Position numbers and translations under genes: made by a program
Shown here: positions 7,873 to 16,907 of the stretch, piece by piece
Layout of the letters: each line of letters starts with the position of its first letter
Position numbering within the stretch: the stretch's first letter is position 1
Notes under the pieces: generated by a model
The model's input: only the letters and a program-made list of their open reading frames with translations
Databases searched by the model: none
Told to the model about the DNA's origin: nothing
Assembly: GCF_947072515.1 (NCBI RefSeq)
Contig: NZ_CAMTIG010000002.1
Coordinates: 1-64,000 of the forward strand
Length of the DNA: 64,000 bases
Direction of reading: 5' to 3'
Source of the DNA: an uncultured Clostridium sp.
GTDB lineage: Bacteria; Bacillota; Clostridia; Clostridiales; Clostridiaceae

Positions 7873-9738
7873 TTATTTTGAAAAGTCATTTGCTCTAATC
7901 ATTTTATCCGACATTTGAGGACTATTTTCTATAAGTTGTATTTGTTCAGGTGTTAAATCTTTTAAATTACCTACAACTTCTCCTGTATTTAATGCTGCAT
8001 AGGAACGATTAGTATTTAATAGATTCCTACCTAAAGCAGAATTATCATATTCAGATGAAGGAATCCCTAAAGCATATAAAAGTGTTGGCATTATATCAAT
8101 TTGACCACCAACTGTATCAAATGTTTTAGAAGGTAATTTGCTTGAAGGATCATAAAGAATAAATGGAACAGTAGGTTGCCCCTTATCATCAAACCAAGCT
8201 TCCTTGTCTTTACTTGGAAGTGAATCAATGCTTGATTGATAGTATTTATGAACTCCTGTATGATCACCTATTATAGCAATAACACTGTTATCTAAAAGGC
8301 CAGATTTCTTTAGTAAAGAAAGGAAGTAGCCAATTTGTGCATCAGTGTAGTGAACACTTTCTAAATAACCGCCCATTTCAGTTTTATCTAATTCAGGGCT
8401 AAGATTTAATTTTCTCATATCCTTTGGTAAATCAAATGGACCATGATTAGTTAATGTGATAGTTTGCACATAAAATGGTTGTTTCATTTTTTCCATCATA
8501 GGAACAACTTGATTAAAGTATGTCTTATCACTAAGTCCCATACCTACTAATTCATCTGGATTAAAGGCGTAGAAATCAGTGAAATTTTCAAAACCTAAAC
8601 CAGTAAGCCCATTTGAGTAATTCCAAAATGATCCTTTATCAGGATGAATAGAAGTTGAATTATAGCCATTTTTATCTAAAATTCTAGGCATTGAGTTATA
8701 GTCTCTTGAAGGATATCTAAAGAAAGTTGAGCCACGTCTTAAAGGAAACATAGATGTATTTACCATTAAGTCGCAATCAGAACTAGTTCCTTCATTAACT
8801 TGTTCATAGATGTTTGGGAAATATAAACCTTGATTTATTAACTTGTCCATTACTGGCGTAATTTCTTGACCATTGATTTTTTGTCCCATAACAAATGATT
8901 CAAGAGATTCGACTTGGATAATTATAAGATTTTTTCCCTTAGCCATATTAAAGTATTCATTATTTTTTAAATTTTCATTTTTAAAATTGAAATAATCATT
9001 AATTTGAGCTTTGTCTTCTGATGTTAAGTCATATGGTTTAGAATCTTTGTAGACATTTATAGCATCCATTATATGATATCCAATAGGTGAAAAGTATTTT
9101 ACTGTATTAGTTGGATCATAGTTATCAAAAAAATATGCATTTTTAACATCCTTATTTCCTAAAACATATATATTAAAAGGAACATAACCTATAAATAATA
9201 TAGGAAGAATTAAAGTTGCAATAAATGTTTTAATAGCTCTCTTTTGGCGTTTTACATAAGATTTTCTTGTGAAGAAAACAAATATAGCCATTATTACTAA
9301 ATCCAAAAATAAAAGTAAATCAGCTGGGCTAAATAAAGAGAATATGGTTCCAGATAAATTATCTAAATTCGCTGTTTGCGTTAAAATTAAAAGCGATGGA
9401 ACAGTTAAAAATCCTCTAAAGTAACAAAGATCTATTAACGTAAGGATTGTTAATAGAAAATCCACTATAAATAAATATATAACTCGTCCTTTTCCTTTGA
9501 AAAGCAGTGAGAAACTTAAGAAAATCAATGTAAAGGCAAAATAATATGTTAAGCAGTATCTTGCACTATCATATCCTAAGGTAAAATTTAATTTATAGGG
9601 GTCAGAATTTTGGATGAAACCTTGAAGAATTATTCCTTTTACAACAATACCTATTAAAGGAATTAAAAAGAGAATAACCCTGAAAATAACATCTTTATTA
9701 ATATCTTTTAAAGAAAAATTTTTAAAATATTTAATCAT
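7873..9738 (-). CDS. ltaS: Lipoteichoic acid synthase family protein (LtaS-type)
   Basis: This 621-residue protein has five predicted N-terminal membrane helices (about residues 10-200) and an extracellular sulfatase-fold domain (about 260-590). The catalytic threonine sits in NEGTSSD at about T318, and metal-ligand segments such as GDHTGVH and IIIQVESLESF are present. LtaS enzymes transfer glycerol-phosphate from phosphatidylglycerol to build polyglycerol-phosphate teichoic acid on the outer membrane face. I chose the ATG at 9738, preceded by AAGGGGTG; upstream in-frame codons lie within the RBS. It is monocistronic. It could also be a primase or YqgS-like paralog; the family call is firm, the precise role less so. 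Confidence 0.88.
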   Translation of the reverse strand: MIKYFKNFSLKDINKDVIFRVILFLIPLIGIVVKGIILQGFIQNSDPYKLNFTLGYDSARYCLTYYFAFTLIFLSFSLLFKGKGRVIYLFIVDFLLTILTLIDLCYFRGFLTVPSLLILTQTANLDNLSGTIFSLFSPADLLLFLDLVIMAIFVFFTRKSYVKRQKRAIKTFIATLILPILFIGYVPFNIYVLGNKDVKNAYFFDNYDPTNTVKYFSPIGYHIMDAINVYKDSKPYDLTSEDKAQINDYFNFKNENLKNNEYFNMAKGKNLIIIQVESLESFVMGQKINGQEITPVMDKLINQGLYFPNIYEQVNEGTSSDCDLMVNTSMFPLRRGSTFFRYPSRDYNSMPRILDKNGYNSTSIHPDKGSFWNYSNGLTGLGFENFTDFYAFNPDELVGMGLSDKTYFNQVVPMMEKMKQPFYVQTITLTNHGPFDLPKDMRKLNLSPELDKTEMGGYLESVHYTDAQIGYFLSLLKKSGLLDNSVIAIIGDHTGVHKYYQSSIDSLPSKDKEAWFDDKGQPTVPFILYDPSSKLPSKTFDTVGGQIDIMPTLLYALGIPSSEYDNSALGRNLLNTNRSYAALNTGEVVGNLKDLTPEQIQLIENSPQMSDKMIRANDFSK

Positions 9739-9832
9739 TTTGTCACCCCTTAACAATATATCTTAATAAATTATATTATATGAAGGAGAATATATCAATT
9801 AAATATAAGTGGAATTGGCTAGAAATAAGGAT

Positions 9833-9850
9833 TTGTTAAGAATTTAAATA
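9833..9850. promoter_or_regulatory. Possible Rex operator before yedF
   Basis: TTGTTAAGAATTTAAATA matches 12 of the 14 fixed positions of the Rex consensus TTGTTAA-N4-TTAACAA, with the left half perfect. It lies just before a -10-like TATAAT (9861-9866), over the expected -35 zone. The right half is degenerate, so this is tentative. Confidence 0.35.
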
Positions 9851-9897
9851 GAAAGAATGATATAATGTAAGTAAAAATAATGTTGAGGTGAGAAAAA

Positions 9898-10467
9898 GTG
9901 AATAAAATAGATTGTAGAGGATTAATGTGTCCTAAACCAGTAATTGAAACTAAAAAATATTTTGATAAGATAAAAGAAGGAAAAGCAGAAGTAACTGTTG
10001 ATAATGAAATTGCAAACAATAATATAATAAGATTTGCAGAAGGTGCAGGGTTTAAAGTAGAGAGTAATGCACAAGAAAATAATTTTATAATTACAATTAC
10101 AAAAGAAAATGAAAGCAAGAAAGCTTCAAATGTAGGAGGATTTTCAATAATTGTTGGAACAGATAAGTTAGGTGAAGGAAATGATGAATTAGGAAAAACT
10201 TTAATGAAAAGTTACCTATACGCATTATCAGAAAGTAATGAAATACCTGATGAATTAATTTTCTTAAACGGTGGGGTAAAATTAACTACTGAAGGAAGTA
10301 ATGCCTTAGAAAGTATTAAGGATATAGAGAAAAAGGGCACAAAAGTTATAAGTTGCGGTGCGTGTTTAGATTTTTATAATTTGAAGGAAAAACTTAATGT
10401 TGGCGAAGTTGGAAATATGTATACAATAGTTGAAATTATGAATACAAAGAGAGTTGTAAAACTTTAG
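9898..10467 (+). CDS. yedF: Sulfurtransferase-like selenium metabolism protein YedF
   Basis: This 189-residue protein has two parts. The N-terminal TusA/SirA domain (about 1-70) carries the CPxP cysteine motif with C11 (RGLMCPKP), and the C-terminal domain (about 80-189) is DsrE-like with a conserved Cys pair in SCGACLDF. This layout matches the YedF family, found mainly in genomes that use selenium and proposed to handle persulfide or selenide; the biochemistry is unproven. It starts at GTG 9898 behind GAGGTGAG. A flavin oxidoreductase follows 71 bases downstream and may be co-expressed. No selD or selA is in the window. Confidence 0.9.
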   Translation: MNKIDCRGLMCPKPVIETKKYFDKIKEGKAEVTVDNEIANNNIIRFAEGAGFKVESNAQENNFIITITKENESKKASNVGGFSIIVGTDKLGEGNDELGKTLMKSYLYALSESNEIPDELIFLNGGVKLTTEGSNALESIKDIEKKGTKVISCGACLDFYNLKEKLNVGEVGNMYTIVEIMNTKRVVKL

Positions 10468-10538
10468 CAATATTCAAAATAATATTATGTATTAGAAATG
10501 TAAGAGAAGAAAATGATGTACAGAGAGGAGGAGTTTAT

Positions 10539-11489
10539 TTGAAGGAGTATGATTTAGTCATTATTGGAGCAGGTATTTCAGGAATGACAGCAGCAATAGG
10601 AGCTTTAAGTGCAGGAATTTCTAATGTGCTTATACTAGAAAGAGAAGAAATATATGGTGGTGTATTAAATCAATGTATTCATTGTGGATTTACTATAAAT
10701 GAAGAAAAAGTAACAGGACCAGAAGTGATTGGATTTATAAGTGATAAGCTTGCAGAATATCAATATGAATTGAAATTAAAAACTACGGTTTTAGAAGCAT
10801 CAGAAGAAAAAATTGTTACTTATATAAATGAAGAAGATGGAATCAATTCAGTTAAAACAAAAAGTTTAATTGTATCTACAGGATGTAGGGAAAGATATAC
10901 TGGTAGTGTGCTTATTCCTACAAGTAAATTTACAGGTGTGTTCACTATAGGAAATGCACATAATATAATAAATTTAGATGGAGCATTACCAGGAAAATAT
11001 CCAGTAATAATTGCAAATAATAAATGGGCATTAATTTTAGCTAGGCGTATAGAACTTGAAGGTGGAGAAGTTGTAGCTTTAATAGTTAATGCTGAGAGTA
11101 AATATAAAATAAGTGATGAAGATAGAGAAATAATTGAAGGAATTGATATGCCTGTTATAGAAAGAGGAAAATTAACAGAAGTAGCAGGAGGAAAAAGAGT
11201 ATCTAATATAAAAGTTATAGATTTAGATAGTTTTGAAGAAAAAGTCTTTGATTGTGATTCGTTATTGTTATCAGTTGGCTATTATCCAGAGATATCAATG
11301 CTAGAACAAATTGATATTGAATTATTAAAAGATGAAAAAGCATTAAAAGTAGATGGCGTAAGAACTTCTAAAGAATGGATTTTTGCATGTGGAAATGTTA
11401 TACCAGGAAACGAGTATAAAGAAAGCAGAAAGCTTGGCGGCTATGGAGCGGGATTGCAGGCAGCAGAGTACCTAGAATCCCTTAAATAG
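10539..11489 (+). CDS. NAD(P)/FAD-dependent oxidoreductase
   Basis: This 316-residue flavoprotein has an N-terminal Rossmann FAD-binding motif (GAGISGMTAA, residues ~9-18) and a C-terminal FAD motif (WIFACGNVIPG). A CxxC pair in NQCIHCGF lies at about residues 50-53. It resembles the small flavin subunit found in clostridial GlpA-like glycerol-3-phosphate dehydrogenase clusters and the pyridine-nucleotide disulphide oxidoreductase superfamily, but no GlpA or DUF1667 partner is adjacent, so its substrate is unknown. The start is TTG 10539 after AGAGGAGGAG. Its 3' end overlaps the converging esterase gene by 18 bases, with no terminator between them. Confidence 0.82.
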   Translation: MKEYDLVIIGAGISGMTAAIGALSAGISNVLILEREEIYGGVLNQCIHCGFTINEEKVTGPEVIGFISDKLAEYQYELKLKTTVLEASEEKIVTYINEEDGINSVKTKSLIVSTGCRERYTGSVLIPTSKFTGVFTIGNAHNIINLDGALPGKYPVIIANNKWALILARRIELEGGEVVALIVNAESKYKISDEDREIIEGIDMPVIERGKLTEVAGGKRVSNIKVIDLDSFEEKVFDCDSLLLSVGYYPEISMLEQIDIELLKDEKALKVDGVRTSKEWIFACGNVIPGNEYKESRKLGGYGAGLQAAEYLESLK

Positions 11490-12044
11490 TGGTAACATAG
11501 AATTGAATATTAAGGTATTACCCATAGAATTTAAATGAATACCATCTAAAAATATCCCTTTAGAAATATTTTCTTTAGTTAATGTATAAAGATCTAGGAT
11601 TTCTATAGGGTATATTTTTTTTAAGCATAAAATTTTTTCTCTTAGCTCAGGTAATGAAGTGAGAGCATGATCATAATAAGAAGAATACGAAAATAATTCT
11701 TCAGCTAAATCTTTTAAGATAATAGGGGGTATACAGATAATTATTTTAGTATCCATTAATATTAAATCTTTTATCATCAACTGAAGATTATCAATTACAT
11801 AATCAGCATTACGACCAGATAAAAAATCATTTGTTCCACATAAAATACAAACAGCTTTAGGATTTTTAGAAACAACATCTTTGTAGTAGCGAGAGAGAAT
11901 ACCACTAGAAGTATCTCCATTTACACCTTTATTTAGGATTGTCTCATATTTTAGTGATTTAGATAATTTAGAAACAAAGCCTTCATTTGGATAAAGTCCA
12001 AATCCAAAAGTTAAACTATCACCAATAAATATAATAGGTCTCAT
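11472..12044 (-). CDS. SGNH/GDSL-family esterase
   Basis: A 190-residue hydrolase with the SGNH blocks: block I GDSLTFG (catalytic Ser at about 9), block II Gly, block III GTND (oxyanion Asn) and block V DGIHLN (catalytic Asp and His). There is no signal peptide, so it is probably cytoplasmic. Substrates in this family include lipids, acetylated sugars and thioesters and cannot be predicted here. It lies 13 bases downstream of the RusA-like gene and is likely co-transcribed with it. The 3' end overlaps the converging oxidoreductase gene. Confidence 0.87.
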   Translation of the reverse strand: MRPIIFIGDSLTFGFGLYPNEGFVSKLSKSLKYETILNKGVNGDTSSGILSRYYKDVVSKNPKAVCILCGTNDFLSGRNADYVIDNLQLMIKDLILMDTKIIICIPPIILKDLAEELFSYSSYYDHALTSLPELREKILCLKKIYPIEILDLYTLTKENISKGIFLDGIHLNSMGNTLIFNSMLPLFKGF

Positions 12045-12057
12045 AAAATATCACTCC

Positions 12058-12678
12058 TTAAAAAAGAGTTGAAAAACAAGAACGGCAAATTAAAGTTTTT
12101 CCACCATTTGCTTTTAGAAAGTCATTATTTTTAATTTTTTTATTACAAATTTCACAACAATTATCTTTTGGTTCTTCTATTTTTTTTGGACTTATATTAT
12201 TCTTTAAAGTTTTAGTATTCTTTATAGGTTCATATTTTTTTCCTATTAATTTTTCAGAACGTTTAGTTATAGAATAATCAATATCATAAGAGTTTATTGA
12301 AAAAAGTTCTAATTCGAAGCGAGGATTTTCTTTATCATAATATTCTTCAATAAAGATTTTTTGAATTTGTGCATCATTAATAATAAGACCACTTTTTTCT
12401 ATTCCATCAAAAATACTTTTACTAATATTTATAGTATCAGGATGTCTTTTTTCACTTTTATAATAGACTTTTAGTATAGCGATTAATCCTTCCTCAAGAA
12501 CAATTTTAGGATTTTGAAGTCTAGCTATATATGCAATTTCTTGTTCATATAAAGCATATCTATCATGATATTGACCTGTATTAGAAGGAAGGATAGCTCT
12601 TCCATCTTTGTTATGTAATTTAAAGTTAGATTTTGTTATAGGAGATCCATTAACAATAACTTTTGCATAATATGACAT
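12058..12678 (-). CDS. RusA-like endonuclease with C-terminal zinc ribbon
   Basis: This 206-residue protein has a RusA-type core over about residues 1-125. The family landmarks are a (R/H)PDxxN motif (HPDTINISK) and an acidic NDAQI segment, with the acidic residues expected to bind catalytic magnesium. After a Lys-rich linker comes a zinc-ribbon tail with CCEIC and CRSC pairs (about residues 173-202). RusA proteins resolve Holliday junctions and are usually prophage-borne; here no phage gene is nearby, and the gene pairs with a GDSL esterase. The core has Thr-Ile where phage enzymes often have another Asp, so activity should not be assumed. Confidence 0.72.
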   Translation of the reverse strand: MSYYAKVIVNGSPITKSNFKLHNKDGRAILPSNTGQYHDRYALYEQEIAYIARLQNPKIVLEEGLIAILKVYYKSEKRHPDTINISKSIFDGIEKSGLIINDAQIQKIFIEEYYDKENPRFELELFSINSYDIDYSITKRSEKLIGKKYEPIKNTKTLKNNISPKKIEEPKDNCCEICNKKIKNNDFLKANGGKTLICRSCFSTLF

Positions 12679-12849
12679 ATTTTTACTCCTTAATGGTTAT
12701 AATTAAATATTCTTTTAGATTAATTTTAACATAGATTATTAAAATATACAGAATAACAGTCTATATAATTGATAATAGATTTTAGATGAAGTATAATTAC
12801 AAATAGTGAATTTACTTTTCAAGGAAATTTTAAAATGAGGTAAAGTATA

Positions 12850-13863
12850 ATGGAAAAAAAAATAATATTATCGATAGAATCAAGTTGTGATGAGACTTCA
12901 GCAGCAGTAGTTGTAAATGGAAGAGAAGTTTTATCTAATATAATATGGACACAGATAGAAACACATAAAAAGTTTGGTGGAGTAGTGCCAGAAGTTGCAT
13001 CAAGAATGCATATAGAAGTAATAGATGATGTAGTGAAAAAAGCTTTAAAAGAAGCTAACGTTACATTAGAAGATATAGATGCAATTGGTGTTACTTACGG
13101 ACCAGGACTTGTAGGAGCATTATTGGTAGGACTTCAATATGCAAAAGGATTATCAATGGCAACTAAGAAACCTTTAGTAGGAGTTAACCATATTGAAGGG
13201 CATATATCGGCAAATTACATACAGCATAAAGATTTAAAACCACCATTTGTTTCATTAGTTGTTTCAGGTGGGCATACTTTTATAGTTTATGTAAAAGACT
13301 ATGGTGTATATGAAGTAATAGGTCAAACTAGAGACGATGCAGCGGGAGAAGCTTATGATAAGGTTGCAAGAGCTTTAGGATTAGGATATCCAGGAGGACC
13401 TAAAATTGATAAATTAGCAAAAGAGGGAAATAAAAATGCAATTGATTTTCCAAGAGCTAGGTTTTCAGAGGAAGATACTTTAGATTTTTCTTTTAGTGGA
13501 GTTAAATCAGCAGTATTAAATTATTTAAATAAAGCTAAAATGCAGAATATAGAAGTAAATAAAGCAGATGTTGCAGCATCATTTCAAAATGCTGTTGTAA
13601 GTGTTTTAAGAGACAATGTATTTTTAACTTGCGAGAGAAAAGGGTTAGATAAAATAGCGATTGCAGGTGGGGTTGCTTCAAACTCAGCATTGAGAGAAGC
13701 TTTAATTAATGAAGGGGAAGAGAAGGGAATAAAAATTTTATTTCCAGCACCAGTATTGTGTACAGATAATGCAGCAATGATTGGGAGTGCTGCTTATTTT
13801 AAATTTATAAAAGGAGAAGAGTCTACTTTAGATTTAAATGCTAAACCAAATTTAAAGTTATAG
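12850..13863 (+). CDS. tsaD: tRNA N6-threonylcarbamoyladenosine synthase TsaD
   Basis: This 337-residue ASKHA-fold enzyme transfers the threonylcarbamoyl group from TC-AMP to A37 of ANN-decoding tRNAs, working with TsaB and TsaE. The metal-binding HxxxH motif is seen as HIEGH (H114, H118), with the N-terminal SCDETS and the later GGVASN nucleotide motif. The partner that makes TC-AMP (Sua5/TsaC type) is also in this window at 51012-52055. It is likely co-transcribed with the hydrolase gene 18 bases downstream. Confidence 0.96.
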   Translation: MEKKIILSIESSCDETSAAVVVNGREVLSNIIWTQIETHKKFGGVVPEVASRMHIEVIDDVVKKALKEANVTLEDIDAIGVTYGPGLVGALLVGLQYAKGLSMATKKPLVGVNHIEGHISANYIQHKDLKPPFVSLVVSGGHTFIVYVKDYGVYEVIGQTRDDAAGEAYDKVARALGLGYPGGPKIDKLAKEGNKNAIDFPRARFSEEDTLDFSFSGVKSAVLNYLNKAKMQNIEVNKADVAASFQNAVVSVLRDNVFLTCERKGLDKIAIAGGVASNSALREALINEGEEKGIKILFPAPVLCTDNAAMIGSAAYFKFIKGEESTLDLNAKPNLKL

Positions 13864-13881
13864 ACTAAAATAAGAGAATTT

Positions 13882-14898
13882 ATGAGTTTATTAGCAGAAT
13901 CAAATAGTCTGAAAAAGGTCAATATGAGAGATAAAATTCCTAAAATGGTATTGATAAAAAGAATAATATATGGAATAATTTTAATAATTATTTTAGGTGT
14001 AGTATTTCAAATATGCTATAATTTCTTTTCAAAAGAGATGATAAAAAATAAAGGAATGTATGCAACAGTAGATTCTAAAAAGATATATTTCAACTCAGAA
14101 GGAGTTGGGGAATATACAATTATTTTTGACGGGTCAATAGGAACTAATATGTATGAATGGAATAGTGCAATAGATGAATTAGAGCGTCAAGGATTAAAGA
14201 CTTTTGTGTACAATCGAAATGGGTATGGGTTAAGTAGTGGAAGTAATTTAATGACACTAGAACAACAAGCAGAGCAACTGAATGGATTATTAAAAAAAGC
14301 TGCTGTTGGAGGAAAGTATATTTTAGTTGGAGAAGAGTATGGTAGTTTAGTATTAACTAATTATGCTAAATTATATCCTGAAAATGTTAAAGGAATAGTA
14401 TTAATAAATCCAATAAATGAAAAGGATAAAATACAGTATAGTTCTTTAAAAAATAAAATATCACTTTGGGGTAAAAAAATACAAGAAATAGGTGCTAATT
14501 GTTCTTTGACATGGCTTTTAGATAAAATTGGTCTTACTACTAGTTATCCAGATTTTGAAAAAGGACTAACAGAAGAAAGAGAAAAAAATCAATATGATTG
14601 GTTAAAAAATCAGGCACCGTATAGAAAAGCTATTTATAATGAAAGTAAAAATATATATGAAATGAATAGTAGTAGTCAAAAAGATGGGATGTTTAAAGAT
14701 GTACCATATTATTTAATTACTAATATTAAAAATAATCCTTTAATTAATTTAGGAAGTAAAGAGAATACAACTGAATATTATAAGGAATATGAAAAAAGTT
14801 CTTTTGTTAGTCAAAATCCTAAAGATGTATCTTCAGCGGTAATAAAAGTTGTAGACCAATCTATTAGAAATGAGGCAAGAGAACAGCAAAAGAAATAA
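13882..14898 (+). CDS. Membrane-anchored alpha/beta hydrolase
   Basis: This 338-residue protein has one N-terminal membrane segment (about 27-50) and an extracellular alpha/beta-hydrolase domain. It shows the early GxxG strand-loop region, YNRNGYG and a nucleophile-elbow-like GEEYGS, where the usual GxSxG Ser position holds Glu-Tyr. The nucleophile is therefore unclear and the protein may be non-catalytic or use another residue. An in-frame ATG at 13924 has a slightly better RBS (AAAGGT) and would shorten the cytoplasmic tail by 14 residues. It follows tsaD by 18 bases and ends at a terminator. Substrate unknown. Confidence 0.72.
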   Translation: MSLLAESNSLKKVNMRDKIPKMVLIKRIIYGIILIIILGVVFQICYNFFSKEMIKNKGMYATVDSKKIYFNSEGVGEYTIIFDGSIGTNMYEWNSAIDELERQGLKTFVYNRNGYGLSSGSNLMTLEQQAEQLNGLLKKAAVGGKYILVGEEYGSLVLTNYAKLYPENVKGIVLINPINEKDKIQYSSLKNKISLWGKKIQEIGANCSLTWLLDKIGLTTSYPDFEKGLTEEREKNQYDWLKNQAPYRKAIYNESKNIYEMNSSSQKDGMFKDVPYYLITNIKNNPLINLGSKENTTEYYKEYEKSSFVSQNPKDVSSAVIKVVDQSIRNEAREQQKK

Positions 14899-14927
14899 AA
14901 TGTATTAAAATTATAAAAATGGTAAAT

Positions 14928-14968
14928 AATAATACTTAGTGAATTAGACTAGGTATTATTTTTTTTGA
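14928..14968 (+). terminator. Terminator after tsaD/hydrolase unit
   Basis: The 8-bp arms AATAATAC and GTATTATT, helped by an inner TAG/CTA pairing, are followed by a T-run. Confidence 0.75.
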
Positions 14969-15063
14969 ATAAAAAGAAAAAAATCCCTAAATATTTATTT
15001 TTTAATGACTAAATTATAGGTACTTAAAATAAAAATTCATATTAAATAAAAATTTTTCATAAA

Positions 15064-15108
15064 TGACATAAAAATGACATAAAAACTTAATATAATAATG
15101 TATATAAT
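15064..15108 (+). promoter_or_regulatory. htrA promoter with tandem direct repeat
   Basis: Two perfect head-to-tail copies of TGACATAAAAA (15064-15074, 15075-15085) precede two -10-like TATAAT hexamers (15091-15096, 15103-15108). Direct repeats with an 11-bp period are typical binding sites of OmpR/PhoB-type regulators, and htrA genes of Firmicutes are often under CssRS-like control. Confidence 0.5.
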
Positions 15109-15137
15109 ATGAAATAAGTGAAGGGAGTAAATGATAG

Positions 15138-16250
15138 ATGGAAGAGAATAATTTGGGGAATATAAATGAGGAAATAAATGAAAAGGTAAAAAAACCTAAA
15201 AAGAAAAAAAGTAAATTCTTCCTAGTAGGAGTTGGGATAGTTTTAGTATCCTTTATTTCAGGGTTAGTAGGCGGTGGAATTACTTATTACTGTTTAGGAA
15301 AAAAGACAGCAGTAAATCAAAGTACATCGGTAGATTTTAAAAATACATCAGCTATGACAATTCAAGAGGTATATAAAAAGGTTGCTCCAGCAGTTGTTAT
15401 AGTATCGACAAAAAGTGTTTCATTAACGAATGGTATTGTGCCACAAGAAGTAGAAGGAATTGGATCGGGATTCATAATTAATGAAGATGGGGAGATTTTA
15501 ACTAACTACCATGTTGTTAAAGGTGCAAAGGATGTTAAAGTTACATTAAGTACAGGACAAGAGGTTGATGCAGAAGTTGTTAATTATGATGAAGCACAAG
15601 ATGTTGCATTATTAAAGCTTAAAGAAAAGGTTAAAATTCCAGCAGTTGCTGAATTAGGAGATTCAAATAGTTTACAACCAGGTCAAACAGTAGTAGCTAT
15701 AGGAACACCACTTTCAAAAGAATTTGCTAGTACAATAACAGAAGGAATTGTAAGTGCAGTAGGAAGATCTGTAGATACAAAAACAGGTACACAAATAAAT
15801 CTAATTCAAACAGATGCAGCAATAAATCCAGGAAATAGTGGAGGACCACTTGTTAATGCTGAAGGGCAAGTTGTAGGAATAAATACAATGAAAGTTAGTG
15901 GAGAAGCTGAAGGATTAGGATTTGCAATTCCTATTAATGAAGTTAGAGATAGATTAGCATTTTTATCTAAACCTGCAATTACTTTAGGAATAAGAATAGT
16001 TACAATAGATGCAGAAAAAGCTAAACAAAATAATTTGCCAGAAGGAATATACGTAGCAGAAGTAGATGATTTTTCAATAGCACAAAAAGGCGGAATAAAA
16101 CCAGGTGATGTTATTGTTAGCTTCGATGGCAAAAAAGTAAAGAGCGCAGAAGAATTAAATAAAATAAAAGAAACTTTAAATGCTGGTCAGAAAGTTCCAA
16201 TGGTAGTACAACGTGATGGAAAAACAGTAGACTTAACATTAACAGTTTAA
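15138..16250 (+). CDS. htrA: HtrA/DegP-family membrane serine protease
   Basis: This 370-residue protein has a Lys-rich cytoplasmic tail, one membrane segment (about 28-49), a trypsin-like protease domain and one C-terminal PDZ domain (about 275-368). The catalytic triad is complete: H125 in NYHVV, D155 in QDVALL and S234 in GNSGGP. It acts on the outer membrane face as a quality-control protease for misfolded exported proteins. The direct-repeat promoter upstream suggests stress induction by a two-component system. It is monocistronic. Confidence 0.95.
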   Translation: MEENNLGNINEEINEKVKKPKKKKSKFFLVGVGIVLVSFISGLVGGGITYYCLGKKTAVNQSTSVDFKNTSAMTIQEVYKKVAPAVVIVSTKSVSLTNGIVPQEVEGIGSGFIINEDGEILTNYHVVKGAKDVKVTLSTGQEVDAEVVNYDEAQDVALLKLKEKVKIPAVAELGDSNSLQPGQTVVAIGTPLSKEFASTITEGIVSAVGRSVDTKTGTQINLIQTDAAINPGNSGGPLVNAEGQVVGINTMKVSGEAEGLGFAIPINEVRDRLAFLSKPAITLGIRIVTIDAEKAKQNNLPEGIYVAEVDDFSIAQKGGIKPGDVIVSFDGKKVKSAEELNKIKETLNAGQKVPMVVQRDGKTVDLTLTV

Positions 16251-16261
16251 AATCAAATATA

Positions 16262-16302
16262 AAAATAAAAACTTCACTTTCTTTAGTGGAGTTTTTATTT
16301 GT
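16262..16302 (+). terminator. Terminator after htrA
   Basis: The stem AAAAACTTCAC/GTGGAGTTTTT (one G-U pair) is followed by more T residues. Confidence 0.82.
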
Positions 16303-16378
16303 TTTTTTTAAGTCGATTAAAAAGTAAAAAGGTAAAAAAGGGAATAAATTCAATGTATACATTTACAAAAAATTAATA

Positions 16379-16420
16379 AGTGTGTAATTAAAATAATAGT
16401 GTGTTGAATAAATACACACT
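16379..16420. promoter_or_regulatory. Upstream activator sequence (AGTGTGT half-sites)
   Basis: The palindrome TAGTGTGT-N9-ACACACTA spans 16397-16421, and a third AGTGTGT half-site lies at 16379-16385. The set is centred roughly 90-110 bases upstream of a sigma-54 promoter, the usual place for an enhancer bound by a LevR- or NtrC-type activator. No activator gene is in the window. Confidence 0.6.
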
Positions 16421-16494
16421 AAAAAATGCTGAAAACACATAAGAAAACGCCTACATATAGTAGGGAGAAGAATATTTTAAAAAGTATTCATAAA

Positions 16495-16511
16495 TTGGCA
16501 CATAACTTGCT
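16495..16511 (+). promoter_or_regulatory. Sigma-54 (RpoN) promoter
   Basis: TTGGCACATAACTTGCT fits the RpoN consensus TGGCAC-N5-TTGC: GG at 16497-16498 and GC at 16509-16510 with exactly 10 bases between. The PTS IIB gene begins about 70 bases downstream of the expected start site. A weak CcpA cre-like match (AGAAAACGCCTACA, 16442-16455) lies between the enhancer and this promoter. Confidence 0.83.
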
Positions 16512-16592
16512 ATATATAATAGTGTGATAATTGATAAAAGGGTTTAAAAATATAAATAAAAATAAAACACCATATATGAGGGGGAATTCAAA

Positions 16593-16901
16593 ATGAAAAA
16601 AATATTATTATGTTGTTCAGCAGGAATGTCAACAAGTCTTCTAGTAACAAAAATGCAAAATGCTGCAAAAGAGCAAGGAATAGAATGTCAAATAGCAGCT
16701 TATTCAGAGGCAGATGTAAAAAATCATGAAGATGAAATGGATGTTCTTTTATTAGGACCACAAGTTAGATTCTTATTTAATAAGATGAAAGAAAAGTATG
16801 AGCCACAAGGAGTTCCAGTAGATGTAATAAATACAGTAGATTATGGAACAATGAATGGAGCAAAAGTTCTAGCTCATGCATTAAAATTATTAGACAAATA
16901 A
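16593..16901 (+). CDS. PTS lactose/cellobiose-family IIB component
   Basis: This 102-residue cytoplasmic phosphotransferase belongs to the lactose/cellobiose/chitobiose IIB family. The phospho-cysteine is C8 in CSAGMSTS, and LLGPQV near residue 50 is conserved. IIB passes phosphate from IIA to sugar entering through IIC, but neither IIA nor IIC is adjacent. It is the first gene after the sigma-54 promoter and precedes an amino-sugar kinase and a phospho-muramidase, which suggests a disaccharide from peptidoglycan or a related amino sugar as the substrate. The RBS GAGGGGG is strong. Confidence 0.92.
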   Translation: MKKILLCCSAGMSTSLLVTKMQNAAKEQGIECQIAAYSEADVKNHEDEMDVLLLGPQVRFLFNKMKEKYEPQGVPVDVINTVDYGTMNGAKVLAHALKLLDK

Positions 16902-16907
16902 TTTTTA

